The notes beneath the pieces are model-generated. The model ran no database searches. It was not told where the DNA came from and saw only the letters and a list, made by a program, of their open reading frames with translations. DNA of 44,768 nt. Origin: BD2-11 clade cluster bacterium bin43 (GTDB taxonomy: Bacteria > Gemmatimonadota > Gemmatimonadetes > Longimicrobiales > Gaopeijiaceae). Made by a program: the position numbers and the translations under genes. Each line of letters starts with the position of its first letter. The first letter of the stretch is position 1. Below are positions 18,495 through 25,541 of the stretch, in pieces. The DNA lies in assembly GCA_002238605.1 (NCBI GenBank), contig MPMR01000031.1:1-44768 (forward strand), read 5' to 3'.

Positions 18495-19624
18495 CAGCCG
18501 GCCCGCGGCGTCTCCGAGGCTACGGACGTGCTGACCATCGAAGCCCCAATAATCGCCGCGACACCTTGCGCCGTGATCTTGAAGCCGAAGGGCCGAGGCT
18601 TGGCCTCTGAGGGCTTCTCCATTGTCACGACGAAGTCGCCGTCAAGGGCCTCCGCTACGGATCGGTAGTAGTTGGCCGCCTGGCGGTGTGGCGGCTGCTT
18701 ATCCTTATCGTCTTCAGTCCCCTTCTCGGGTATCTTCCAGCTCGTCGACACCATTACCCCTCGCTCGCGACCCTGGGTTTCGAAGAGCCACTCCACGTCC
18801 GGCGTAGCCTTGGTCTGGTCTTCGCCACGCTCGGGGCCCAAGGCCTTGTACGAGCAGTGATGGCAGATCTTCAGCAGATCCCAGAGCAGCCGATCCTCAT
18901 TGCCGTGGCTTTTTGTCAGTGAGACAATCGCTGAGATGGTATCGTGGTTGACATCCGACCCGAGTAACAGATAGGAGTCACGCCCTCCCTCGCGGAAGGT
19001 AACCTGCATGACAATTGACTCTTCGTTCCGGTCGATGACCGTGTTCTCGTCAGATCGCCACGCGAATGGACAATGAACAAAGAACTCCGCCTGGGCCGAC
19101 TCTTCCTTCTTATAACCAGGAACCAATGAGCCGGCGGTGACGATCAAGTGCTTGTGTTTCTCGTAGTCCAACTCGTTATCCTCCATCCACTTCTTCATCC
19201 GTTTTGGCCGGGAAAAGACACGCACACCTTTCCCTTTCTTGAAGCGGTGCCGTGCCTCGGCCCGAATGAGCCTCGCATCTCCCTTGAGATTCTCTTCCAA
19301 CACGGCTGCTGCTGGGACCCACAGTTCATCAATCTTGATCCGATCGTCACTCTGGTACTTCTTCGCGTGTTCAAGCCAGAAGAACTCGCCGAATCCCTTG
19401 CAATGATCGCTGTCGATGTGGGTGATGCACACTGCGTCGTAGTGGGTGCGGCCGGCCTTACGGAGGTCGAGCTTTAGTTCCTTCGGAAGATCGCACCGAA
19501 GATCTCCGCTGTCCTGTGAATTGCGTGTGTTAGCGTAGTCCACGAGTATTTTGCGGCCATCTGCCAGGTCGATACGCTGCGTATCGGCGTTTCCGAGCGG
19601 AAAGAAGTGGATTTTTGCTGTCAT
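18491..19624 (-). CDS. Metallo-beta-lactamase-fold hydrolase with intact metal motif
   Basis: A 377-residue MBL-fold protein like the C-terminal domain of ComEC/Rec2. The metal-binding motif is complete: CITHIDSDHCKGF (HxDxDH), with later DSYLLLGSDVN and LKICHHCSYKAL (the HHGS-like block). The family includes nucleases and nucleotide hydrolases, so a phosphodiesterase role is plausible but not shown. Start: ATG 19624, with GAGGAG 7 bp upstream; an in-frame extension upstream has no family character. The stop overlaps the E2-E1-JAB start. MBL-fold proteins recur beside prokaryotic E1/E2/JAB genes. The middle part is rich in Lys/Arg/Glu (FKKGKGVRVFSRPKRMKKW). Confidence 0.8.
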   Translation of the reverse strand: MTAKIHFFPLGNADTQRIDLADGRKILVDYANTRNSQDSGDLRCDLPKELKLDLRKAGRTHYDAVCITHIDSDHCKGFGEFFWLEHAKKYQSDDRIKIDELWVPAAAVLEENLKGDARLIRAEARHRFKKGKGVRVFSRPKRMKKWMEDNELDYEKHKHLIVTAGSLVPGYKKEESAQAEFFVHCPFAWRSDENTVIDRNEESIVMQVTFREGGRDSYLLLGSDVNHDTISAIVSLTKSHGNEDRLLWDLLKICHHCSYKALGPERGEDQTKATPDVEWLFETQGRERGVMVSTSWKIPEKGTEDDKDKQPPHRQAANYYRSVAEALDGDFVVTMEKPSEAKPRPFGFKITAQGVAAIIGASMVSTSVASETPRAGC

Positions 19625-19802
19625 TTCGTGCTCCTCGGGGTTCCCGATGAAAAGTGAGATTGATTGCGTGGAAGACATGTCTCGCCGAGCATCGCTTCCT
19701 TTCGGTTGCTCAGCAAACAGCGATCCGTAGCGGTACAGTGGTGCGGGTCTTGTCGGATGCAGGACATGTCGCCGCTGCCGATGGCTGGGGCGTTCACGAT
19801 GC
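19625..19802. promoter_or_regulatory. Internal spacer with repeated GACATGTC
   Basis: The only sizeable gap (178 bp) in the otherwise overlapping operon. It carries the 8-bp palindrome GACATGTC twice, at 19674-19681 and 19763-19770. This may be an internal promoter/operator, splitting the locus into an upstream six-gene and a downstream two-gene transcription unit. That is inference only. Confidence 0.3.
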
Positions 19803-20627
19803 TCATGCAACGGGTCTCGTCAGCAAGTCACTGCCGCGGCGGTTGGTGAGCAATGAGATTCCGTTGCGCGCGTTGGTCTGGAACACGCGGTCGGCCACGC
19901 GCAGATACAGGGCCACCGCCTTCCTATCCGGGTGGCCGTACTGATTGTCGACGCCAGCGCTGATCACCACGGTATGTGGCCTCACTTCCAGGATCATCCC
20001 CGGGTGGGCCGCGTTCTTCGATCCGTGATGGGGTGCTGCCAGCACATCGGCGGCCAGCGCATCACCGAACAGCGCCACAATGCGGTCCCAACGGGGGTTC
20101 TCCGTGTCTCCGGTAACCAGATACGAGAATCCTCCAGGCCTAGTGCCCTCGATCTTCAGCACGATGCTGCAGTTGTTCGAGTTGTCCATGTCCTCGATGT
20201 GCGGGGAGAACAACTCGAGTTGAAACTCCTCCGTCAGATTGTCGAGATAACGCGACTCCAACCGATCAAGCCGCACGGAGATCCGCTGGAGCGGTTTTGA
20301 GGTGCCCTTCCGACGCCGCTCGTGCTTCCGAATCACATTGAAGACCTGCTGTGCGTTCTCGGTATCCTTGTAGTACTTCGGATACATCACCCAGCCCGGG
20401 ACGTAGTTCTCAAGCAGCCAGTCCAGGCCGACCGGGTCCGCGTGATCGTCATCGAGCCCGGTCAACACGATGCCCGCCAGGTCCCGCCGCTGCAGGAAGT
20501 GGCTCACCTTCAACTCAATATCCTCTGCCCGTTCGGCCAGCCACCGCGTATCCACCGCGATCGCCTGCGTGCCATGGCGGACGACGGTGAGATTCCCTTG
20601 TCCCACGTAGAGCGTCAGCACTTCCAC
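19803..20627 (-). CDS. Second MBL-fold protein with degenerate metal motif
   Basis: A 274-residue ComEC-type MBL-fold protein from GTG 20627 (VEVLTLYVGQGNLTVVRHG). An overlapping ATG at 20669 would add 14 residues, but AAGGG sits properly before the GTG. The fold signature is clear: AIAVDT, then IVLTGLDDDHADPVG, FSYLVTGDTENP and LAAPHHGSKNA. The HxDxDH motif has Gly in place of the first His, while the DDH and HHGS parts remain. So this copy may bind one metal or act as a partner of the intact MBL protein next door. It follows the JAB gene with about 10 bp spacing or overlap and belongs to the same operon. Confidence 0.8.
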   Translation of the reverse strand: MEVLTLYVGQGNLTVVRHGTQAIAVDTRWLAERAEDIELKVSHFLQRRDLAGIVLTGLDDDHADPVGLDWLLENYVPGWVMYPKYYKDTENAQQVFNVIRKHERRRKGTSKPLQRISVRLDRLESRYLDNLTEEFQLELFSPHIEDMDNSNNCSIVLKIEGTRPGGFSYLVTGDTENPRWDRIVALFGDALAADVLAAPHHGSKNAAHPGMILEVRPHTVVISAGVDNQYGHPDRKAVALYLRVADRVFQTNARNGISLLTNRRGSDLLTRPVA

Positions 20628-20637
20628 GTTGCTACCC

Positions 20638-21561
20638 TTACCGCGCCATCGCGGATTCGTAGATTTCACGATTCATCTGCAACTCCAACGCGCGTACCGC
20701 GTGGGCCGCGCTCGCAAATGAGGTCCCGCACAACTCCGCCACTTGTTCGGTGGTCGGCGCGACGATCACGTAGTACACCAGGCTGCCTTCGTCTTCGACT
20801 TCCGCGACCTTGAGGTCGATTGCGGATCCGTCGATCAACGGCAACTGGCCCTTCCAGAAAAAGGTTCCCGTGGAGGTAGACAGCCGAGGTTCCAACGACG
20901 GGAACAACAGCCCGAGCACAACCTCATCGCGCACGCGGACTGCGACTGAGACCGTTCCCAGCGTTTCATCACCTTGCGGGCCGTCGTCTTCTCGATCGTC
21001 GTTCGAAGCACGATGGTCTTGAGGCCAGATCCCCGGGTCGTCGGTGACTTTCACGTCAGCCGGTGTGATTTCGTGTACAGCGTCGTCTCCGCGAAACAGC
21101 ACGTAGTGCCGGACCGCGTACCGGTCCAGCCCTCGCTGTCCGTCGTTCCGGTGCGTCACGAGCAATGCGTAGAAGAAGTCCAGGTTGTGAAGTTCGTGGT
21201 TCACGATCCTACGGTAGGTCGCCCTGTCACCACCGCTCAGCGTCGGGTAACCGTTCACATGATGGGTGTGCCAATTGCCGAGATGTTCGATTGACGGGTC
21301 CTCAGCCTCGATCCGTCTGAACACCTCTGTCTGATAGTCTCCATCCTGAAAGAAGCTCGTGCGCGAACGACGTGCGTTTGGACCCGGCTCGATCACGCCC
21401 CTGGCCTGGATTACGACGGAGTCCCCTTCCTCGGCGAAGTGGCCTATCACCCGCCCCCCTGTTTCCTCGCTGTCGTAACGATCGCATTCCTCGAACACGC
21501 TCTCCAGCACCGCACCGGCGATTTCCACCCGGACCGCCGGGTGCTCACTCCTCTTCTTCAT
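20638..21561 (-). CDS. JAB/MPN+ isopeptidase-like protein
   Basis: A 307-residue protein. Residues 10-130 form a JAB (MPN+) domain with all JAMM ligands: Glu33 (SEETGG), His98 and His100 (GNWHTHH), Ser109 and Asp112 (TLSGGD). JAB enzymes are zinc isopeptidases that remove or process ubiquitin-like modifiers. A second domain (about 190-300, with VSVAVRVRDEVVLGLLFPSL and SLVYYVIVAPTTEQV) is not recognised and might bind the modifier or target. A strong ribosome site (GGAGGAGG) precedes the ATG at 21561. The gene overlaps the end of the E1 gene by 17 bp. Confidence 0.85.
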   Translation of the reverse strand: MKKRSEHPAVRVEIAGAVLESVFEECDRYDSEETGGRVIGHFAEEGDSVVIQARGVIEPGPNARRSRTSFFQDGDYQTEVFRRIEAEDPSIEHLGNWHTHHVNGYPTLSGGDRATYRRIVNHELHNLDFFYALLVTHRNDGQRGLDRYAVRHYVLFRGDDAVHEITPADVKVTDDPGIWPQDHRASNDDREDDGPQGDETLGTVSVAVRVRDEVVLGLLFPSLEPRLSTSTGTFFWKGQLPLIDGSAIDLKVAEVEDEGSLVYYVIVAPTTEQVAELCGTSFASAAHAVRALELQMNREIYESAMAR

Positions 21562-22396
21562 GGCCTCCTCCGCAAACCAAGCATCCGTCCTGCGGGGACA
21601 GAATCATCCGCTGCATCTGGAAGTTCCTCGAAAACGGATGCACAGCTCGGTTGCCCCACACCAGGTAGTTGTCATCGATCGGGGTCATGAACTGCGGTCG
21701 AGATACCGCCGCATCGCCCAGCGCATCCAGGGTAAACCGGGTGTGGAGAGCAGCTATGAACCCGATGTCGACAGACAAGCCCGGCGAGTCTTTGATCTCC
21801 TCGATCTCAAGGTCGTAGACTCTCTGCCGCTCCTCCTCCGACACGAGATCGATCTCCCGCACGCCGTCTCGGAATTGCGTCCGCTCAAGCACTCCCTCGA
21901 GACATGCCAGGCATCCATACTCTCCCGGTCGAAAGGAGTACACTTCGCCTCCGATCCCGCGCGTGAACACGCGACCCACGGTGAATGGCGTCTCCGTCTC
22001 GACGCAGACCTCATTCAGCCGGTACCGGCTTGGTTCGTTGTCCGTGCCCACCACCACGACACTTGCACGCTCGACCTCATCTCTCAGTCCTCGCCACAGG
22101 AGGATGTCCTCGTCGAACATTCTGACTTCCACCTGCGGGTTGCGGTCCCTTATCACGTCGGCGACGGCCGCCGTCTTCCGCCATCCCAGGTACCGGAGTC
22201 CACAGACATGTCGGATGACGTTCTCGACTTCCAGTTCACCCTTGTCCACAAGGATGAAGTTCCGCACGCCAGACATGACGAGATGCTGCGCTACCTGCCC
22301 ACCTCCTGATCCGCACCCCGCGATCAGCACCCAGAGGTCCTCGAACGCCCTCACGTCGAACAGGCGTTCGATCCTCGCGAATAATCGATCCTTCAC
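21545..22396 (-). CDS. E1-like (ThiF/MoeB-fold) activating enzyme
   Basis: A 283-residue ThiF-family adenylyltransferase. It has the nucleotide loop IAGCGSGGGQVAQHL (around residues 26-40), LVDKGELEVENVIRH (the conserved Asp and Asn/Arg), the segment WRKTAAV with the conserved Lys, and VVGTDNEPSRYRLNE. A structural zinc site is likely formed by GCLACLE and GCLVCGG near the end. E1 enzymes adenylate the C-terminus of ubiquitin-like proteins. The start is GTG 22396, whose GTGA overlaps the stop of the preceding E2 gene; in-frame codons upstream would extend into that gene and lack family character. It is a stand-alone E1, separate from the E1 domain of the fusion at the end of the operon. Confidence 0.85.
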   Translation of the reverse strand: MKDRLFARIERLFDVRAFEDLWVLIAGCGSGGGQVAQHLVMSGVRNFILVDKGELEVENVIRHVCGLRYLGWRKTAAVADVIRDRNPQVEVRMFDEDILLWRGLRDEVERASVVVVGTDNEPSRYRLNEVCVETETPFTVGRVFTRGIGGEVYSFRPGEYGCLACLEGVLERTQFRDGVREIDLVSEEERQRVYDLEIEEIKDSPGLSVDIGFIAALHTRFTLDALGDAAVSRPQFMTPIDDNYLVWGNRAVHPFSRNFQMQRMILSPQDGCLVCGGGHEEEE

Positions 22397-22938
22397 GTCT
22401 CGCGTCCCTCTTTCGGCCACGCCCCCGCCCGCCGCCAAACCGAATAGTGCTGGATCCACCGTCGGAATAGCGCTACCGCATGCATCACGTCGTGCTGCCC
22501 CGGATTCCATGCCGCCAGGGCGCCGTAGATGCACAGCGTCCCATCGGGCCACCTGTGCGGGCATCCAGCCTCGATGGGTTCCGCCGCGACCACCGGCGCC
22601 TTGTTGGGATAGCCGTGCGGCAGTGTAACGGTCACGTCGACGACCGTCTCACCACTGAATTCTCGAAAGACGAGTTGAATCTCCCGGTCGGCGCTGATGG
22701 CGATACGGTAGTCCTCGTTCGCGTCGACCATCCTGTCCAGCTCGGCCGTTACGCGGGACGGTGGGATGTCCGGAAGGAAACACCAGATCGGTACAAGACA
22801 GGCCTTCTGTTGTCCGTTCCGCTCGATTACGAAGGCGGCACCGTCCTGAGACACCTCGTCAAGAACCTCACCTGGCCTGCGTCGCAAGGCCATCATCGAC
22901 AAGGCCTTGAATTCGATTTGCGTCGTGTTAGTGCTCAA
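22393..22938 (-). CDS. E2-like protein with Phd/YefM-like N-terminus
   Basis: A 181-residue protein. The C-terminal part (about 60-175) is a prokaryotic E2-like fold: VTVTLPHGYPNKAPVV, then CPHRWPDGTLCIYGALAAWNPGQHD, with Cys136 as the candidate catalytic cysteine, and the helix FRRWIQHYSVWRR. Residues 15-52 (MMALRRRPGEVLDEVS..FVIERNGQQKACLVPI) read like the DNA-binding fold of Phd/YefM antitoxins. That is unexpected on an E2. The start is TTG 22938, preceded by GGAG; it overlaps the upstream gene by 11 bp. An internal ATG (residue 15) would still keep the Phd-like segment. The role is probably transfer of an activated modifier from the neighbouring E1, perhaps with autoregulation. Confidence 0.75.
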   Translation of the reverse strand: MSTNTTQIEFKALSMMALRRRPGEVLDEVSQDGAAFVIERNGQQKACLVPIWCFLPDIPPSRVTAELDRMVDANEDYRIAISADREIQLVFREFSGETVVDVTVTLPHGYPNKAPVVAAEPIEAGCPHRWPDGTLCIYGALAAWNPGQHDVMHAVALFRRWIQHYSVWRRAGAWPKEGRET

Positions 22939-23302
22939 TTCCAGCTCCTGGCCAGTTCCCGGTCTGTCGGTACACCTCGTATTTCGCCAGCCATTTCGCG
23001 GCTCGCTTAATCACGAACGTCAAGTTGTGCCGGCCCGGATTCCACATGTGCGGGTGGAGGTAACAGATTCGGTTCCCGGAGTACCGGTGCTTAGATGGCG
23101 CCAACGCTGGCTTCCTGACATGCACTTCCGGCATGCCATTCGGGTATGATTCCGGGAAGGACACGGCTAGTATGTAGACGTGCCTGCTGGTCTCCAATGC
23201 GACGAGCGCCATCACGCCGCCTTCAGTGGTCGGGTGGCCCTCCACGTAGTCGAAGTACCGCTGAGCGTCAGCGATCTCTCGGCGAATCCTTGGCAGATTC
23301 AT
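22928..23302 (-). CDS. Small E2-like protein
   Basis: A 124-residue protein with the compact prokaryotic E2-like pattern. YILAVSFPESYPNGMPEVHV corresponds to the beta-meander. HRYSGNRICYLHPHMWNPGRHNL follows, with Cys80 as the candidate thiolester residue. A C-terminal helix AAKWLAKYEVYRQTGNWPG ends with the same Trp-Pro signature as the larger E2 next to it. The two E2 proteins share the NPG.H and W....Y.VYR/W..G.WP pattern, so they are paralogues. The start is fixed by an ATGA overlap with the stop of the 64-residue gene; a frame six codons longer is less likely. Confidence 0.78.
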   Translation of the reverse strand: MNLPRIRREIADAQRYFDYVEGHPTTEGGVMALVALETSRHVYILAVSFPESYPNGMPEVHVRKPALAPSKHRYSGNRICYLHPHMWNPGRHNLTFVIKRAAKWLAKYEVYRQTGNWPGAGIEH

Positions 23303-23493
23303 CGTGGGTCGTGCCCCCACCCATACTCGCCACCGAGGTCTTCCTGCATCGTGAGGGGCTTCTTGTAGCCCCGCTCTGACGGATCGCTGCCACCCCGTTC
23401 GCGAATCTCGCCGTTCGGCAGGATCTCGATGGGGGTGTCCTCTTCGGAGTCCAGGAGCCGCTCAAGCTCGCGGATGGTCGGTTTCTTGGCCAT
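23299..23493 (-). CDS. Small acidic protein heading the E1/E2/JAB operon
   Basis: A 64-residue protein with a strong ribosome site (GAGGAGG) 5 bp before the ATG and a 4-bp overlap with the E2 gene, so it is clearly translated. I do not recognise the family. It is hydrophilic: a helix-like start (TIRELERLLDSEEDTP), a short strand IEILPNGEIRERGG, and a flexible Gly-rich end (LGGEYGWGHDPR). It has an internal Gly-Gly (residues 34-35) that a JAB peptidase could in principle expose, but a 35-residue product is too short for a normal beta-grasp. It could be a substrate, adaptor or modifier for the conjugation enzymes. Confidence 0.7.
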   Translation of the reverse strand: MAKKPTIRELERLLDSEEDTPIEILPNGEIRERGGSDPSERGYKKPLTMQEDLGGEYGWGHDPR

Positions 23494-23560
23494 GGAATCC
23501 TCCTCGTAGTCGCGGTCTCTGCATAACTGTAGTAACTACGCACGTAATGATCAAGGGTGC
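23494..23560 (-). promoter_or_regulatory. Candidate promoter/operator of the ubiquitin-like operon
   Basis: On the minus strand, TTGATC and TACAGT are separated by 17 bp, a fair sigma-70-type arrangement, about 35 bp before the first start codon. The same place holds an 11-bp palindrome GTAGTAACTAC. The stretch is clearly more AT-rich than its surroundings. Candidate only. Confidence 0.4.
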
Positions 23561-23998
23561 GCGATCCCGATAGTCGCGGGCCAGTCGCACCACCGGGCTC
23601 CACGGAAGGACGGCTGCTCGTGTGCTCAACCCCCCGATGCTCGCGGATTTCGGGCCGGCTCAGTAGCCACGCACTCCCAGCTTCCTCTCGGAGTTCCTGA
23701 ACCGCGTCAGCGAATGCGGGGTCCCCTTCACGTCGCCGTACCAGACTGCTCCGAGAGACCGACGTGCCAGCCGACAGTCGACCAGTCCGATGGCGCGGGG
23801 ACGGCAAGTGCCGTCGGGCGTCCGACGGCCATGCCCATGCCCATGCCCTTCAGGCCGCTCGTAATGGACCGCACGCTGCACAGGCGAGAGGCCGATGGGC
23901 GCAGAGTTCCTACGCCAGGCCCGGCCTTGCTAAGCGGTAGCCGACCGTGATGCGGGGTCCCCATGGTATGCCCAGTGTTCGGTAGCGAGCTGAGCTGG
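23561..23998. other. Gene-free stretch upstream of the ubiquitin-like operon
   Basis: About 440 bp between the operon promoter and the broken recombinase. It includes a short CATGCC triplication near 23830. No gene or recognisable element seen. Confidence 0.4.
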
Positions 23999-24877
23999 TC
24001 ACTCCTCGCCGTAGAACCGGGCGACCGCGCCGTCCCCGGCCAGTTCGGCGCGGACGTAGTAGGACGGCATCTGGGGCGAGGCCCAGCGTCCGGCGACCTG
24101 GACCGCGGCGACGCCCGCGCCTGAGGCCACCAGGTCCCGCGCCATCCCGATGCGCGGCGAGTGCCCCGAGAAGCGGCCGACCAGCCCGGCAGCCTTGGCT
24201 GCCTTGCCGATCCGCTTCGACACGGCCTTGCCGGTACGCAGCCCGAAGACGCGGGCGCCGGGGGAAGCGTCCGGGCCGTGGATCGCCCGAAGCTCCGCAG
24301 CGGCGTCCCTGCCCACGTACAGGGTGGCCCCGTTGCCGTCCTGGTCACTCTTCGAGCGGCGCACCGTGACCCTGGCGGACCCGTCGCTGCGGAACTACAC
24401 GTCGGCCCAGGTGAGCGCGGCGGCCTCGCCACGCCGGAGCATGGCGTCCCGCATGACCGAGACGAGGGCCACGTCCACGCGCCCGCCGCGGCGGGCCGTG
24501 CGCGCCCCCTCGGTGCGGCCGCCCGGTCCGGTCCGGCGCAGATGGGCGGTCGCGCGGATCGCCTCCAGCGCCTCGGCCGTGAGCGCGGCGGCCTGCCTCG
24601 GGGTGCGGCCCTCTTGCGCCGCCCAGCGGGTGAGCCCGCGCATCACGCGCCGGACGCCTTCGTTGTCGTCCGGATTCGCGTGTCCGGCCTCGCTGTGATG
24701 GTGGCGGATCTTCCGATCCGGTCGGAGTGGCTTCCTCTCGCCACACGTCAACGCGGTTGCCGGTCGCTGCCACCCGCAGAACGCAGTTCCGCCGATAGGT
24801 GGTGGATGACGCTGCGTTCGAGCGATTCTCGCCGATCGTCTTGGCGGACGGCTTGCCGGGTTTTCCGCCACATCCAC
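23999..24877 (-). pseudogene. Tyrosine recombinase interrupted by an amber codon
   Basis: One reading frame codes for a phage-type integrase: EGVRRVMRGLTRWAAQEG, then VALVSVMRDAMLRRGEAAALTWADV (containing the first catalytic Arg). A TAG at 24395-24397 follows. The same frame resumes with FRSDGSARVTVRRSKSDQDG (catalytic Lys region), GHSPRIGMARDL (H-x-x-R) and GRWASPQMPSYYVRAE (Trp and Tyr). The stop most likely replaces a Glu/Gln codon, so a single point change killed the gene. The N-terminal SAM-like domain upstream of about 24720 also looks missing or unrelated. It resembles the intact recombinase at 25542-26525 in its catalytic motifs. Confidence 0.8.
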
Positions 24878-24969
24878 ATCACGCCTTCCGTCCAGCCGTC
24901 AAACCAAGCTCGCCGCAACTCATCATGACGGGCCTCGCACTCAGGGCCGTCGTATCGTATCTCTCCCAT
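24748..24969 (-). CDS. Small hypothetical protein next to the broken recombinase
   Basis: A 73-residue frame with a plausible ribosome site (GGAAG) before the ATG. The text (CEARHDELRRAWFDGWTEGVMWMWRKTRQAV) looks like a real helical protein with several Trp residues rather than shadow sequence. It overlaps the degraded 5' part of the recombinase pseudogene in another frame. Function unknown. Confidence 0.35.
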   Translation of the reverse strand: MGEIRYDGPECEARHDELRRAWFDGWTEGVMWMWRKTRQAVRQDDRRESLERSVIHHLSAELRSAGGSDRQPR

Positions 24970-25367
24970 TCTTCCAGCCTTGTCGTCTCGGTTCCCTCCA
25001 AGTTGTCGCCCGCGGAGCTGGAACTAAATGGCAGCATGAGCCCAAGGGCGTCCCGGGTTATCACCCATGCTCCCCTTCGGCTGCTGCGCGGACCTTTCCG
25101 CAACACCTTGCCCCGGCGCGATGCGAGCGACGGCAAGTGTCGACGGGCATGCTCCTTGCACTAACGCGGTGCGGCCCGGCTGGCCCACGGCGGCTTCAGC
25201 CTGTCGGTCGGACGCCGGTCGCGAAGGAACGCGGCGGCAGTTTCCGGGTCTCAATAACAGTGAGCGACTTGACGGGCACAGTGATTCGACATTGGCCCCA
25301 AAGACGCTTTCAGACGGGAGAGGAGCCCGAAATGGGCGATGTCCTCAGCGATTCTTCGGTCGGTTTT
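24970..25367. other. Gene-free stretch left of the dif-like site
   Basis: About 400 bp with no gene I can support. Its right end runs into the first dif-like site at 25368. Confidence 0.4.
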
Positions 25368-25395
25368 GCGCGCGATAACGGGATTTATCGCGCGC
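25368..25395 (+). other. dif-like recombination site A
   Basis: A perfect 11-6-11 structure: left arm GCGCGCGATAA, 6-bp spacer CGGGAT, right arm TTATCGCGCGC, the exact reverse complement of the left arm. This is the geometry of XerCD dif/pdif sites (arms ending ATAA/TTAT around a 6-bp crossover region). It sits 146 bp beyond the stop codon of the recombinase gene. The matching site B lies in opposite orientation on the other side of that gene. Confidence 0.7.
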
Positions 25396-25541
25396 TACGG
25401 CTATTTGATCGCATCTCTGTGAAGCCCGTCAAAAGATATGTGACCGCAGTCTCGCGCGCCAGTCGTAGGGAGAGGACCGGGAGCAGCGGTCATGCCGACC
25501 GTCGGCCGCAAGTCCTTAAGACCTCTACGAAGAGGCAATCT

